35,190 bases of DNA from Symbiobacteriaceae bacterium (GTDB taxonomy: Bacteria; Bacillota; Sulfobacillia; Symbiobacteriales; Symbiobacteriaceae): the NCBI GenBank assembly GCA_029239785.1, contig JARBUG010000081.1:1-35190 (forward strand). The letters are read 5' to 3'. Below are positions 16,890 through 24,821 of the stretch, in pieces. Made by a program: the position numbers and the translations under genes. A model generated the notes under the pieces. That model was not told where the DNA came from. It saw nothing but the letters and a program-made list of their open reading frames with translations, and ran no database searches. Numbering within the stretch: position 1 is the first letter of the stretch; each line of letters begins with the position of its first letter.

Positions 16890-18821
16890 GTGAAGCGACT
16901 TCCGTGGTTCCTGATTCTCGCCCTCTTTCTGGGGCTGGCAGCCCCGGCCCGGCCCGCCGCTGCCGCATCCACACTGGAACTGCGGCAGCTGATGCCCTAC
17001 GGCGACATCTGGCACGAAGGCAACCTCCAGCCGGGCGGCACCATCGACCGGGGCCTGACGGAGCTGCGCATCTACTTCAACTACTTTCTCGATGAGGCAG
17101 CCTCGAAGGAGAAGCTGACGGTGACCAACTCGCAGGGCGAAGTCCAGCCCTGGAAAGTTCATGTCAGCACCGGCTTCATGCTCTACCCCAACTGGGCGCT
17201 CAACCGGGGCGAGACTTACACCATCCGGATCAAGGGCGGGCCTGACGGGATCAAGGGTGAGTATGGATCGACCCTGCCCGAGGACCTCGTGATTCCCCTC
17301 CACGTGGAGCAGCGCCCCTTCGAGATCACCGATATGATGGCCTTCGGCGGCGCCGTCGGGCCGGTGACGGATGGGGGCATCATCCCCCGCGACGCCAGGG
17401 AACTGCGGATCAGCTTTACCCGCCGCATCGGCAGCGCTTCGGTGGCCGTGGCCGGGAACGTGACGGTGACCGACAGCAAGGGCCAGGCCGCAGGCTGGCG
17501 CCCGGGCGCCGGCTCGGGCGATCTGATCTACTTCTACATTCCTCAGGAGAACGGCCATCTGCCGAAGAACGAGACCTATACCATCCGCATCAAGGGCGGC
17601 ATGGGCGGCGTGCTGAGTGAGGCGGGCGTGCCGCTGCCGCAGGATCTGGTGTTGATGGTTCGCACCAGCGACCAGGCGTATGAGCGGACGGTTTCGTTTC
17701 CTAGCAACCGCATGTCGCATGGCGTGATCCAGACGGAGATCTACAAGATTCAGGCGGAGGCCGGGCCACTCACCATCCACCTCGACGGGTGGCCCGAACA
17801 GGGCGAAACCAACGTGGTGCTGGAGGATCCGCAGACCCCGGAGGTGCTGCTGGACGCGTGGTTCAGCAGCTCCGGCAAGCAGTATGAGACCGTGGAGCTG
17901 CCCCGGTCGGGTACCTACACGCTGGTGCTGGCGCCCAACCGGGCCTGGCACATTAACGTAAAGGGGCTTGACCTGACGATGTCCAAGGTGACGCCGGCCA
18001 TGCGCTTTACGCCGGGCGAACCGTATGCGACCCGGAATGGGCGGTTTGCCTTCGCCCCCGAACTGCTGAACCCGTCCGATACCGAGGCGGTCCGAATCAT
18101 GCTGGATGATGAGGTTGTCAATGCGAAGGCGCTGGCGGCTGACGGGTCCATCACGCCGACCTATTTCGACCCGCGTGAGATGGCGGACGGTATCTACAAC
18201 GTCGCTGCGCTGGCGAAGGCGAAGGGTGGGTCGAACCTGAGCGTGGTGGAGGAGTCCTTCCTGGTGGACCGGGTGGATGCCTTTGCCGACGTGCCGGCCG
18301 GCCACTGGGCGCGGCGCCATGTTGAGGTGATGTACCACCTGGAGATTCTGAGCGGCCGGGGCGAGGGGCTCTTTGCTCCCGGGCAGCCCGTGCGCCGGGC
18401 AGAGTTCGCGAAGATGCTGGCGCTGACGCTGGGGCTGGAAGCGACCGGATATGCCCCGGTGCCGTTCGCTGATATGCGAGATGACTGGGCGAAGCCTTAT
18501 ATTTCGGCCCTGTACGAGGCAGGCCTGATCAAGGGCGAGGTGGTGGGCGGGAAGACCTACTTCTACCCCGACCGGACGATCAGCCGGGCGGAGGCGTCTA
18601 CCATCATCGGCCGGTATTTGGAGATTGCCGATGAGGAGGTTGGGTCGGGGGCGCAGGTATTCGGTGATGAGGCGCAGATTCCGGCGTGGGCGCGGTCGTC
18701 GGTGCTGATTCTGGCCGATGCCCGCTGGATTACCGGGTTCCCCGATGGGCGGTTCATGCCCGGGGCCAACTTGAACCGGGACCAGGCGGCCAAGATTCTG
18801 GCCAACTTCCTGGGCATGTAG
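16890..18821 (+). CDS. Secreted SLH-domain surface protein 2 (tandem paralogue)
   Basis: A 643-residue paralogue of the preceding protein. It has a signal peptide (MKRLPWFLILALFLGLAAPA) and two Big_5-like Ig domains instead of one (YTIRIKGGPDGIKGEYGS and YTIRIKGGMGGVLSEAG). The same middle module follows (QTEIYKIQAEAGPLTIHLDG, TYTLVLAPNRAWHINVKG). Three SLH domains end the protein, the first beginning AFADVPAGHWARRHVEVM. The shared order and phrases show a tandem duplication with gain or loss of one Ig domain. The start is GTG 16890, 26 bp after the first gene, with AAAGGCGG ahead. It probably shares an operon with both neighbours. Confidence 0.9.
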   Translation: MKRLPWFLILALFLGLAAPARPAAAASTLELRQLMPYGDIWHEGNLQPGGTIDRGLTELRIYFNYFLDEAASKEKLTVTNSQGEVQPWKVHVSTGFMLYPNWALNRGETYTIRIKGGPDGIKGEYGSTLPEDLVIPLHVEQRPFEITDMMAFGGAVGPVTDGGIIPRDARELRISFTRRIGSASVAVAGNVTVTDSKGQAAGWRPGAGSGDLIYFYIPQENGHLPKNETYTIRIKGGMGGVLSEAGVPLPQDLVLMVRTSDQAYERTVSFPSNRMSHGVIQTEIYKIQAEAGPLTIHLDGWPEQGETNVVLEDPQTPEVLLDAWFSSSGKQYETVELPRSGTYTLVLAPNRAWHINVKGLDLTMSKVTPAMRFTPGEPYATRNGRFAFAPELLNPSDTEAVRIMLDDEVVNAKALAADGSITPTYFDPREMADGIYNVAALAKAKGGSNLSVVEESFLVDRVDAFADVPAGHWARRHVEVMYHLEILSGRGEGLFAPGQPVRRAEFAKMLALTLGLEATGYAPVPFADMRDDWAKPYISALYEAGLIKGEVVGGKTYFYPDRTISRAEASTIIGRYLEIADEEVGSGAQVFGDEAQIPAWARSSVLILADARWITGFPDGRFMPGANLNRDQAAKILANFLGM

Positions 18822-18833
18822 GAGGTTTAGGCA

Positions 18834-20579
18834 ATGCGACAGCGGGCGGTCGTTTGGGTGATGCTTCTCGGCTTGTTGTCGGCGCTCTTCGCCCCGGCTC
18901 CGCCCGTGCAGGTCTTCCGGTACACCGTGAGCGACGGGACCCTGGCCGCCGTGTACCCGGGCGAGGCGCCGACTGACCTGCCCCTGGTGGCGAGCTACAA
19001 GGGCCCCAACGGCGTGGAGATTCGCAGTTACTCGACCGAGTGGGATACCGTGGCGCAGTTGCAGGGGGTTTATCAGGAACTGATCGCCAACCTGCACGGG
19101 CCGGAGATGGCCCTGCTCGGCATGGTCAACCTCTGGCCTGAAGGCGGGGGCGGCCTCTACCATGCCGAGCACTGGTCGACCTGGAACGACCGGGGCATTG
19201 CCGATGACCGGGTGATCGACCTGTTCGGCGCCGATGATGAAGACCTGGAGAGCCTGGCCCGCACGCTGTCCCATGAGTACGGGCATCATTTCACCATCTA
19301 TTACCGGTGGATGCGAGAGCGGGCGACCTTCGACTATTGGAAGGAAGGCCGCTGGGCCGATGCCCGGGGCGTGCGCAACCAGCCGCTGATCAGTGCGAAC
19401 AGCGACGAGCATGGGTGGCTGCCGGGTGAGATTGCGGCGGAGGATTATGCGCAGTTGTTTGGTTCGCCCCGGGCGCGGCGGTCGACGGTCTTTGATGATT
19501 ACAGCGCGTGGTTCAGTAACTCGATGCACAACCTGGTGCCCCAGGAGAATTTGACCCTGCCCCTGGCGGCGGAGGTGCCGGGCTACCGGGATTACTGGCT
19601 CACGTTGTCGGGGCTGAGCGTGCCGCTGAACGGGGCGCCGAGCCGCCCGTGGCTCAGGGTGACGGGCGAGGCGGTGGGCGGCGACGGCGCGGCGGGTCCC
19701 GGCGGGGCAGTCCGGTATCTTCATCTGGAATGGACCGGCGCCGCCGACCCCGAGGGCGGGCCGCTGGAGTATACCGTGGTCTCCTACACCGACCCGCTCG
19801 GGCTGCCCATCGGCCACTTGACGGTGACCGGGCAGACCAGCGCCCGGATTCGGGTCTGGGAGGATGGCGTGCGGAACTACCGGGTTTTCGCGAAGGATGT
19901 CGGCGGCCTGATCGTCAGCTCGCCCGCCGTCGAGGTCAACCTCGATCAGCCGGTGGAAGCCTCGGCACCGCCGCCGGCGTCCTGGGCGCCGGGCCAGCCG
20001 GCGCTGCCCGGGCGGGTGCTGCTTGCCCGGCCCCCGGCCGGGGCGCCGGCGCCCAGCTTCAGCGACGTGGGGCGGGGGGAGTGGTTCACCGGGGCTGTTG
20101 ACCTGGTCAGCGCCGCCGGGCTGATGAACGGCTACCCGGACGGCCGGTTCGGGCCGGAGAGCCCGGTGCGCCGGGCCGAGTTCCTGGCCGTGGTGATGCG
20201 GGCTTACCCCTTGGGCGGCGCTTCCCCGGGCGATCCCTTTGCCGATGTGCCCCCGGGCCACTGGGCTTACGACCTGATCCGCCAGGCCCGGGGCGCCGGG
20301 CTGGTGCAGGGCGACCAGAACCGCTTCAACCCCGACGGCTGGATTACCCGGGCCGAGATGGCGGTGCTGCTGCACCGGGCGCTGCGGCTGGAGCGGCCGG
20401 GGACGGCGCCCAACTTCAGCGATGTGGGCCCGGCGTTTGTGTGGGCGAAGGATGCGATTGAGACCCTGGCGGGGTACGGCGTGATTCTTGGCTTCCCGGG
20501 CGCCGAGCTGCGCTTCGGCCCCGAAATGCTGAGCTACCGGCACCAGGTGGCGACGATTCTGTCCCGGCTCTTCCGGTGA
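18834..20579 (+). CDS. Secreted zinc metallopeptidase-like protein with three SLH domains
   Basis: A 581-residue protein with a signal peptide (about residues 1-25). An N-terminal peptidase-like domain contains LSHEYGHHFTIYY (His147, Glu148, His151) and, about 50 residues on, GEIAAEDYAQLFGS, whose Glu199 or Glu203 could be the third zinc ligand as in gluzincins. An Ig-like stretch follows at about 265-375. Three SLH domains end the protein (SFSDVGRGEWFTGAV, PFADVPPGHWAYDLI, NFSDVGPAFVWAKDA). It is therefore a candidate cell-wall-anchored protease. The start is ATG 18834 with AGGAGG upstream, 13 bp after the paralogue pair. It is the last gene before a terminator. Confidence 0.87.
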   Translation: MRQRAVVWVMLLGLLSALFAPAPPVQVFRYTVSDGTLAAVYPGEAPTDLPLVASYKGPNGVEIRSYSTEWDTVAQLQGVYQELIANLHGPEMALLGMVNLWPEGGGGLYHAEHWSTWNDRGIADDRVIDLFGADDEDLESLARTLSHEYGHHFTIYYRWMRERATFDYWKEGRWADARGVRNQPLISANSDEHGWLPGEIAAEDYAQLFGSPRARRSTVFDDYSAWFSNSMHNLVPQENLTLPLAAEVPGYRDYWLTLSGLSVPLNGAPSRPWLRVTGEAVGGDGAAGPGGAVRYLHLEWTGAADPEGGPLEYTVVSYTDPLGLPIGHLTVTGQTSARIRVWEDGVRNYRVFAKDVGGLIVSSPAVEVNLDQPVEASAPPPASWAPGQPALPGRVLLARPPAGAPAPSFSDVGRGEWFTGAVDLVSAAGLMNGYPDGRFGPESPVRRAEFLAVVMRAYPLGGASPGDPFADVPPGHWAYDLIRQARGAGLVQGDQNRFNPDGWITRAEMAVLLHRALRLERPGTAPNFSDVGPAFVWAKDAIETLAGYGVILGFPGAELRFGPEMLSYRHQVATILSRLFR

Positions 20580-20596
20580 TGGGTCCATATAAATCG

Positions 20597-20640
20597 AACC
20601 GCCTGCTTGTGCTGGGGAACGGCGCAGGCAGGCGGTTTGG
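20597..20640 (+). terminator. Intrinsic terminator after the SLH operon
   Basis: The arms AACCGCCTGC (20597-20606) and GCAGGCGGTT (20628-20637) are followed by TTGG. The same 10-bp arms are reused in a second hairpin at 21228-21255. Confidence 0.8.
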
Positions 20641-21227
20641 CTTTGTCCTTTCCGGCATTTTGCCCTGGAGGAGCCGGAGGCGTTCGGACGGGTGATGCAC
20701 CGGATTTCGATGGAGAAGGGATGGCAGAAGACCGGCTGAGGCTGCCCCGTGACACAGGATGTTTCTATGAGTTGCAGTCTGCTGATCTGACCTGATTTCT
20801 CGTCCAATCTCGCTCATGGAGCTTCAACCAGCTTCAGGGAGTTTCAACGAGCTTCAAGGAGTTTCATTGCGTTTCGTTGCGTTCCAAGAAACCGGGGCAA
20901 AAATGCTTCGTTCTCCTCATGAGTCGGGACGTCCGATCCGGTTCAGTCAGCAAGGCCTTGCCGGATGCGGCCTGGCGGTACGTGACAACCTGGCTCGCAA
21001 GGAGTTTCAAGGAGATTTATCTCGTCGATCTTCGTCCCAGGGAGTTTCAACCAGTTCAAAATGGGGCTCAGGGGGGCCAAGCGGTCTGATGACGACACCA
21101 ACCCGGGGCACCTGAGGGAGAGAAGCTCTCCCATCACCACCGGGCCGATGGCGATCATAGGGAGTGGATGCACCTCCAACCCTTGCCCTTCAAGGGTTTG
21201 CAGTCAGATCCGAACGAATGTGCTGTC
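20641..21227. other. Gene-free stretch, possible non-coding transcript region
   Basis: I see no convincing gene here. It holds a run of decamer repeats (20819-20888) and two further isolated copies near 21001-21010 and 21041-21050. A possible stem of ATCCGG/CCGGAT lies around 20936-20966, and a hairpin AACCCTTG/CAAGGGTT at about 21178-21198. The terminator at 21228 could end a small RNA from this stretch; there is no direct proof. Confidence 0.4.
20819..20888. repeat. Seven degenerate tandem decamers (GAGYTTCAAC type)
   Basis: Seven consecutive 10-bp units read GAGCTTCAAC, CAGCTTCAGG, GAGTTTCAAC, GAGCTTCAAG, GAGTTTCATT, GCGTTTCGTT and GCGTTCCAAG. The period equals about one helical turn, so a protein could contact one face of the DNA. 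Divergence increases toward the right end. Confidence 0.75.
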
Positions 21228-21258
21228 AACCGCCTGCAACCCGACGCAGGCGGTTTTT
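21228..21258 (+). terminator. Intrinsic terminator before the paa operon
   Basis: The arms AACCGCCTGC (21228-21237) and GCAGGCGGTT (21246-21255) are followed by a run of five T. No recognised gene ends here on the plus strand. Confidence 0.85.
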
Positions 21259-21281
21259 CCTATGCGCACCCGCCGCAACTG

Positions 21282-21311
21282 TTGACTAAACCTGACTTAT
21301 TCGAATAGAAT
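21282..21311 (+). promoter_or_regulatory. Promoter of the tetR-paa operon
   Basis: TTGACT (21282-21287) and TAGAAT (21306-21311) are 18 bp apart. The -10 abuts the palindromic operator, so a repressor bound there would block initiation or escape. Confidence 0.8.
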
Positions 21312-21336
21312 GTTACCAAGCAAGCGCTTGGTAACA
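21311..21336. promoter_or_regulatory. Palindromic operator for the TetR regulator
   Basis: The 11-bp arms TGTTACCAAGC and GCTTGGTAACA are separated by 4 bp, forming a perfect inverted repeat directly after the -10. The core ACCAAGC/GCTTGGT resembles sites bound by TetR regulators of phenylacetate and fatty-acid catabolism. Autoregulation is the natural reading. Confidence 0.85.
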
Positions 21337-21348
21337 GGAGGTGACGGC

Positions 21349-21942
21349 TTGCCCAGACAGGGCCGTAAAGATGATGTGCTGGCCGCCGCCATCGCCCTCT
21401 TCAGCCGCAAGGGCTACCATGGCACCACCGTGCGCGACATCGCCGACGAGGCCGGCATGCTCTCGGGCAGCCTCTACGCCCACTACAGCAGCAAGGAAGA
21501 GATGCTGTTCGACATCGTCCAGCAGGCGGCCGGCCAGTTCATCAGCGGCATTGGCCCCATGCTGGAAAGCGACCAGCCCGCGGCTGACAAGCTCAGGGCT
21601 GCCATGCGGAGCCATCTGCGGGTGATGGCCCTGTCGCGGGATGCGGCGGCCATCTACCTGCATGAATGGAAGGCGCTCACAGGCGACCGCCGCACCATCA
21701 TCGCAGAAAAGCGGAACGCGTATGAAGAAGGGCTCGCGGCCATTATCCGCCAGGGGGTCGAGGCGGGCGAGTTCCGGCCGGTGGATGCGAAGTTCGCCCG
21801 GTTGCTGGTGCTCAGCGCCCTCAACTGGCTCTATCAGTGGTACGATCCCGCCGGCGCCCTGGGGCCGGATGCGGTGGCCGATAAGTTTGCCGACCTAGTG
21901 CTGCACGGGCTGACAAACGGGGAGGAGGGGGCGAGTTCATGA
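21349..21942 (+). CDS. TetR-family repressor of the paa operon (PaaR-like)
   Basis: A 197-residue TetR regulator. The N-terminal helix-turn-helix is typical (VLAAAIALFSRKGYHGTTVR, then DIADEAGMLSGSLYAHYSSK, then EEMLFDIV). The C-terminal ligand domain is of the AcrR/FadR-like type, and phenylacetyl-CoA is the probable inducer by analogy with PaaR of other bacteria. The start is TTG 21349, 5 nt after AGGAGGTGA. It is the first gene of the operon, and its stop overlaps the paaA start (ATGA), so regulator and enzymes are made from one transcript under its own operator. Confidence 0.88.
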   Translation: MPRQGRKDDVLAAAIALFSRKGYHGTTVRDIADEAGMLSGSLYAHYSSKEEMLFDIVQQAAGQFISGIGPMLESDQPAADKLRAAMRSHLRVMALSRDAAAIYLHEWKALTGDRRTIIAEKRNAYEEGLAAIIRQGVEAGEFRPVDAKFARLLVLSALNWLYQWYDPAGALGPDAVADKFADLVLHGLTNGEEGASS

Positions 21943-22880
21943 CCCACGAGGAGCGGCTGGCCCAGTTCATGGCCCGCATCGAGCGGGGCGAGAAGATCGA
22001 ATCGACCGACTGGATGCCCGACGAGTACCGCATCACCCTGGTCAAGTTCATGCAAATGCACGCGCTCTCCGAAGTGATGGGCGCCCTGCCTGAGAAAGAG
22101 TGGGTGCCCAAGGCCCCCACCCTGGCCCGCAAGCTCTCGCTCATGGCCAAGGTGCAGGACGAAATGGGCCACGGCCAGCTGATTCTGCGCGTGGCCGAGG
22201 ACCTCGCAAAGCCCCTGGGCAAGAGCCGTGAAGAGCTGGTGGGCGAACTGCTGACCGGCGTCTGCAAGTTTCACAACGTCTTCCACATGCCGGCGCCCAC
22301 CTGGGCCGATGCGGGCATCATCGGGTGGCTGGTGGATGGGGCGGCGGTGGTGTCGCAGGCGGCGCTGCTCGATTCCAGCTACGGCCCCTACGCCCGTGTG
22401 CTGCAGCGGGTCTGCGCCGAGGAGGGCTTCCACATTCAGCATGGCGAGTCCATTTGCCTCGCCCTGGCCGAAGGCACGCCCGAGCAGCGCCAGATGTTGC
22501 AGGAAGCGCTGAACCGCTGGTGGGAGTCGCTGCTGCTCTTTTTCGGTCCGGCCGATACGAATTCTGCGTCTGCGACCATTCTGATGAAGTATCGGTTCCG
22601 CACCAAGACCAACGAAGAGCTGCGGCAGAAGTTCTTTGACAAGTACGTGCCCCGCATCTGGTCGCTGGGGCTGACCATTCCCGACCCCGACTTCCGCTGG
22701 AATGAGGCGGCCCAGCGCTGGCACTACACCCAGCCCGACTGGACCAAGCTGAAGGCGATCGCCCGCAACGAGGGGCCGCTCTCGCAGTACCGGCTGGGCC
22801 TGCGGCGCATGTCGTACGAGCAGACCAAGTGGGTCCGGGAAGCCCTGCTGGGCAAGGCGGGCGCCGGCGCCATCGCGTAA
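21939..22880 (+). CDS. paaA: Phenylacetyl-CoA 1,2-epoxidase subunit PaaA (catalytic)
   Basis: PaaA is the di-iron oxygenase subunit that converts phenylacetyl-CoA to the ring-1,2-epoxide, the first committed step of aerobic phenylacetate breakdown. The 313-residue length is normal. The iron-binding motifs are visible: QDEMGHGQ (Glu75, His78) and AEEGFHIQHGES (second EExxH). Conserved family phrases include STDWMPDEYR, KFHNVFHMPAPTWAD and FGPADTNS. The start is ATG 21939 with a GGAGGAGGGG site, overlapping the regulator stop. It is cytoplasmic and forms a complex with PaaC and PaaB. Confidence 0.96.
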   Translation: MTHEERLAQFMARIERGEKIESTDWMPDEYRITLVKFMQMHALSEVMGALPEKEWVPKAPTLARKLSLMAKVQDEMGHGQLILRVAEDLAKPLGKSREELVGELLTGVCKFHNVFHMPAPTWADAGIIGWLVDGAAVVSQAALLDSSYGPYARVLQRVCAEEGFHIQHGESICLALAEGTPEQRQMLQEALNRWWESLLLFFGPADTNSASATILMKYRFRTKTNEELRQKFFDKYVPRIWSLGLTIPDPDFRWNEAAQRWHYTQPDWTKLKAIARNEGPLSQYRLGLRRMSYEQTKWVREALLGKAGAGAIA

Positions 22881-22896
22881 GAAGGGGTGGGTGGAT

Positions 22897-23217
22897 ATGT
22901 TCAACGTCTACGAGGTCTTTATTCAGAAGGATCACGGCAGCCCCCATGTCTGGGTGGGCTCGGTGGATGCCGGATCCCCGGATGACGCCCTGCTCCTGGC
23001 CCGGGAGAACTTCCTGCGCCGAGACCCTGCCGTCTCGATTTGGGTGGTGCGGCAGGAGCAGGTCCATCGGACGGATTATGAGGATCGCGACTTCTTTGCC
23101 CGTGAAACGGATAAGACCTATCGGATGCTGACCGGCTATAACAAGGTCAACGCAGAGAAGTGGCGCAAGTATAAGAAGAACCTGCTGGATCTTGAAAAGG
23201 ACTTTGTAAAGGATTGA
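22897..23217 (+). CDS. paaB: Phenylacetyl-CoA epoxidase subunit PaaB
   Basis: A 106-residue small subunit that links PaaAC units in the epoxidase complex. The N-terminus NVYEVFIQKDHGSPHVWVGS and the phrase DDALLLARENFLRRD match the family pattern of YEVFVR and HVGS followed by ALLLARD. The start is taken as ATG 22897, 9 nt after AAGGGG; GTG 22891 is an alternative. Its stop overlaps the paaC start by one base (TGATG), a sign of coupled translation. Confidence 0.93.
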   Translation: MFNVYEVFIQKDHGSPHVWVGSVDAGSPDDALLLARENFLRRDPAVSIWVVRQEQVHRTDYEDRDFFARETDKTYRMLTGYNKVNAEKWRKYKKNLLDLEKDFVKD

Positions 23218-23993
23218 TGGCAGCCATGACCGATCCGATTCTCGCCCTACTCCTGTATCAGTTGGCCGACGACGAGCTGGTCATCGGCCACCGCGACTCC
23301 GAATGGCTGGGGCTGGCGCCCCATATCGAGGAAGATATCGCCTTTGGCTCCATCGCACAGGATGAGGTGGGGCACGCGACCGCCTTTTACCGGCTGCTGT
23401 CGGACCTGGGCCTTGGTGTGGCGGATGACCTCGCGTTCTTGCGGGGCGCTGCCGAGCGGCGCAACGCCGTGCTGTTGGAGCGGCCCAACGGGGCGGGGAC
23501 CTATTTGCAGGACCCGGCCTTCGATTGGGGCTATACGGTCGCCCGGCGGCTCGCGTATGACCTGTTTGATGCCATTCGATTGGAGTGCATCGCGTCGGGC
23601 TGTTCGTATCAGCCGTTGGCGCAGTTGGCGGGGAAGATTCGGCGCGAAGAGCGGTATCATCTCCTGCACCATGTGACGTGGTTCAAGCGGCTGGCGGAGG
23701 GGACGGAGGAGTCCCGGCGGCGCCTGGTGGCGGGCATCGAGCAGACGTTTTTGGATGCCGGTGGGTTATTCGTGATGACGCCGTCTGATTATTTCCCGAC
23801 GACGTCGGCGGCGCTGCTGGAGCGGTGGACGGCGGAACTGCGGCCACAGTTTGACGCCGTGGGGCTGCCTTGGCCGCTGGTGATGCCGGCCCCGGCGCTG
23901 GACGGGCGGGCCGGGCAGCATACGGCAGATCTGTCGGCGCTGCTGGAGACGATGGGGGAGGTCTACCGGACGGCGCCGGGCGCCGCATGGTGA
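23217..23993 (+). CDS. paaC: Phenylacetyl-CoA epoxidase subunit PaaC
   Basis: A 258-residue structural subunit with the ferritin-like fold of PaaA. Characteristic stretches are LLYQLADDELVIGHRDSEWL, APHIEEDIAFGSIAQDEVGH, ATAFYRLLSDLG and REERYHLLHH. PaaC stabilises PaaA and is thought not to carry out the oxygenation itself. ATG 23217 is preferred, next to AAAGGA; ATG 23226 is also possible. Its end overlaps paaD by 7 nt. Confidence 0.93.
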   Translation: MAAMTDPILALLLYQLADDELVIGHRDSEWLGLAPHIEEDIAFGSIAQDEVGHATAFYRLLSDLGLGVADDLAFLRGAAERRNAVLLERPNGAGTYLQDPAFDWGYTVARRLAYDLFDAIRLECIASGCSYQPLAQLAGKIRREERYHLLHHVTWFKRLAEGTEESRRRLVAGIEQTFLDAGGLFVMTPSDYFPTTSAALLERWTAELRPQFDAVGLPWPLVMPAPALDGRAGQHTADLSALLETMGEVYRTAPGAAW

Positions 23994-24505
23994 CCGGGGC
24001 GGCGGTCTGGGCGGCGCTGGCCGATGTGAAGGACCCGGAGATTCCCCCGGTGAGCGTGGTGGATATGGGCATGGTGGGCCGGGTGATCGTGGGGGAGGGG
24101 CGGGTGACCGTTGAGATGATGCCCACATTTGTGGGCTGCCCCGCCCTGGAGATCATCCGGCGGAATGTGGTGGACCGGCTGCTGCTGGTCGATGGTGTGA
24201 CGGACGTGGAGGTGAGGTTCGTCTTTGACCCGCCCTGGACGTCGGAGCGGGTGACGCCCGAGGGGCGGGAGCGACTGCGCTCCTTCGGGATTGCGCCCCC
24301 GGTGGGGGCAGGGGGCGGGTGTGGGCTGGGCGCCGGCCCTGGCGCCGGTCCCGGCCTGCTGCTCTCCCTGGCCGAGGTCCCGCCCTGCCCCTTCTGTGGC
24401 TCCGGCGATACCCACATGGAGAACCTGTTCGGCCCCACCGCCTGCCGGGCCATCTACTACTGCGATGGCTGCAAGCAGCCTTTCGAGGCCATGAAAACGG
24501 TCTAG
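23987..24505 (+). CDS. paaD: PaaD (PaaJ) iron-sulfur assembly-like protein of the epoxidase
   Basis: A 172-residue protein. The N-terminal part is a MIP18/DUF59-type domain (DVKDPEIPPVSVVDMGMVG, TFVGCPALE). A Gly-rich linker follows. The C-terminal zinc-ribbon-like part has CPFCGSGDTHMENLFGPT and CRAIYYCDGCKQPFE. PaaD is needed for a working epoxidase, probably by maturing metal or Fe-S centres. The start is ATG 23987 inside the end of paaC. It ends the cluster; no paaE reductase gene follows, so the electron donor must be encoded elsewhere or be another reductase. Confidence 0.93.
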   Translation: MVTGAAVWAALADVKDPEIPPVSVVDMGMVGRVIVGEGRVTVEMMPTFVGCPALEIIRRNVVDRLLLVDGVTDVEVRFVFDPPWTSERVTPEGRERLRSFGIAPPVGAGGGCGLGAGPGAGPGLLLSLAEVPPCPFCGSGDTHMENLFGPTACRAIYYCDGCKQPFEAMKTV

Positions 24506-24547
24506 CGGGGCACATCTGGCACCGGTCGTCCTGGGGGGGCGCTGCGC

Positions 24548-24701
24548 TTACTTCCGACCGGTTTTGCACGTGCGGCCCCAAAAGATCCGAGCGCGGATGG
24601 TCGGAGAGCCCGGAAACCCCCGTTTCCGAGGCGAAAATGACCTCTCCGGCCATCCGCGCAAGCCAAACGAGGGTGCCAGCGTGCAAAAGTGATCGGAGGC
24701 A
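24548..24701. repeat. Palindromic dispersed repeat, copy 2 (MITE-like)
   Basis: Same plan as copy 1 at 14924-15079. Outer arms include TTCCGACCGGTTTTGCACGT and its partner GCGTGCAAAAGTGATCGGAG. Middle arms are GCGCGGATGGTCGGAGAG (24590-24607) and CTCTCCGGCCATCCGCGC (24642-24659), and an inner hairpin is CGGAAAC/GTTTCCG. It lies about 40 bp after paaD. No coding potential is seen. Confidence 0.75.
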
Positions 24702-24778
24702 CGCCGAACCCAGGCGGCGTGCACCGCCATCATGCCGCACATGCGGCGGCAAAACCGGCGGCATGACTCGTTTGAAGC

Positions 24779-24816
24779 AACCCCTTCTGGTCAATACTCC
24801 CTGACCAGGAGGGGTT
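24779..24816 (+). promoter_or_regulatory. Hairpin that hides the ribosome binding site of the next gene
   Basis: The 15-nt arms at 24779-24793 and 24802-24816 pair fully (one G-U) around an 8-nt loop. The 3' arm contains GGAGGGG (24808-24814), the Shine-Dalgarno site for ATG 24822. No T-run follows, so it is more likely a translational switch than a terminator. Confidence 0.65.
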
Positions 24817-24821
24817 GTCCA

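Noticed and set aside
16791..20807. A 1,338-codon open frame on the minus strand opposite the SLH genes
   Set aside because: It is a shadow of three well-supported plus-strand genes in GC-rich DNA. It shows no domain, and its residue content is typical of antisense frames.
20819..20888. The decamer run as a CRISPR array
   Set aside because: Units are 10 bp with no unique spacers and no cas genes nearby.
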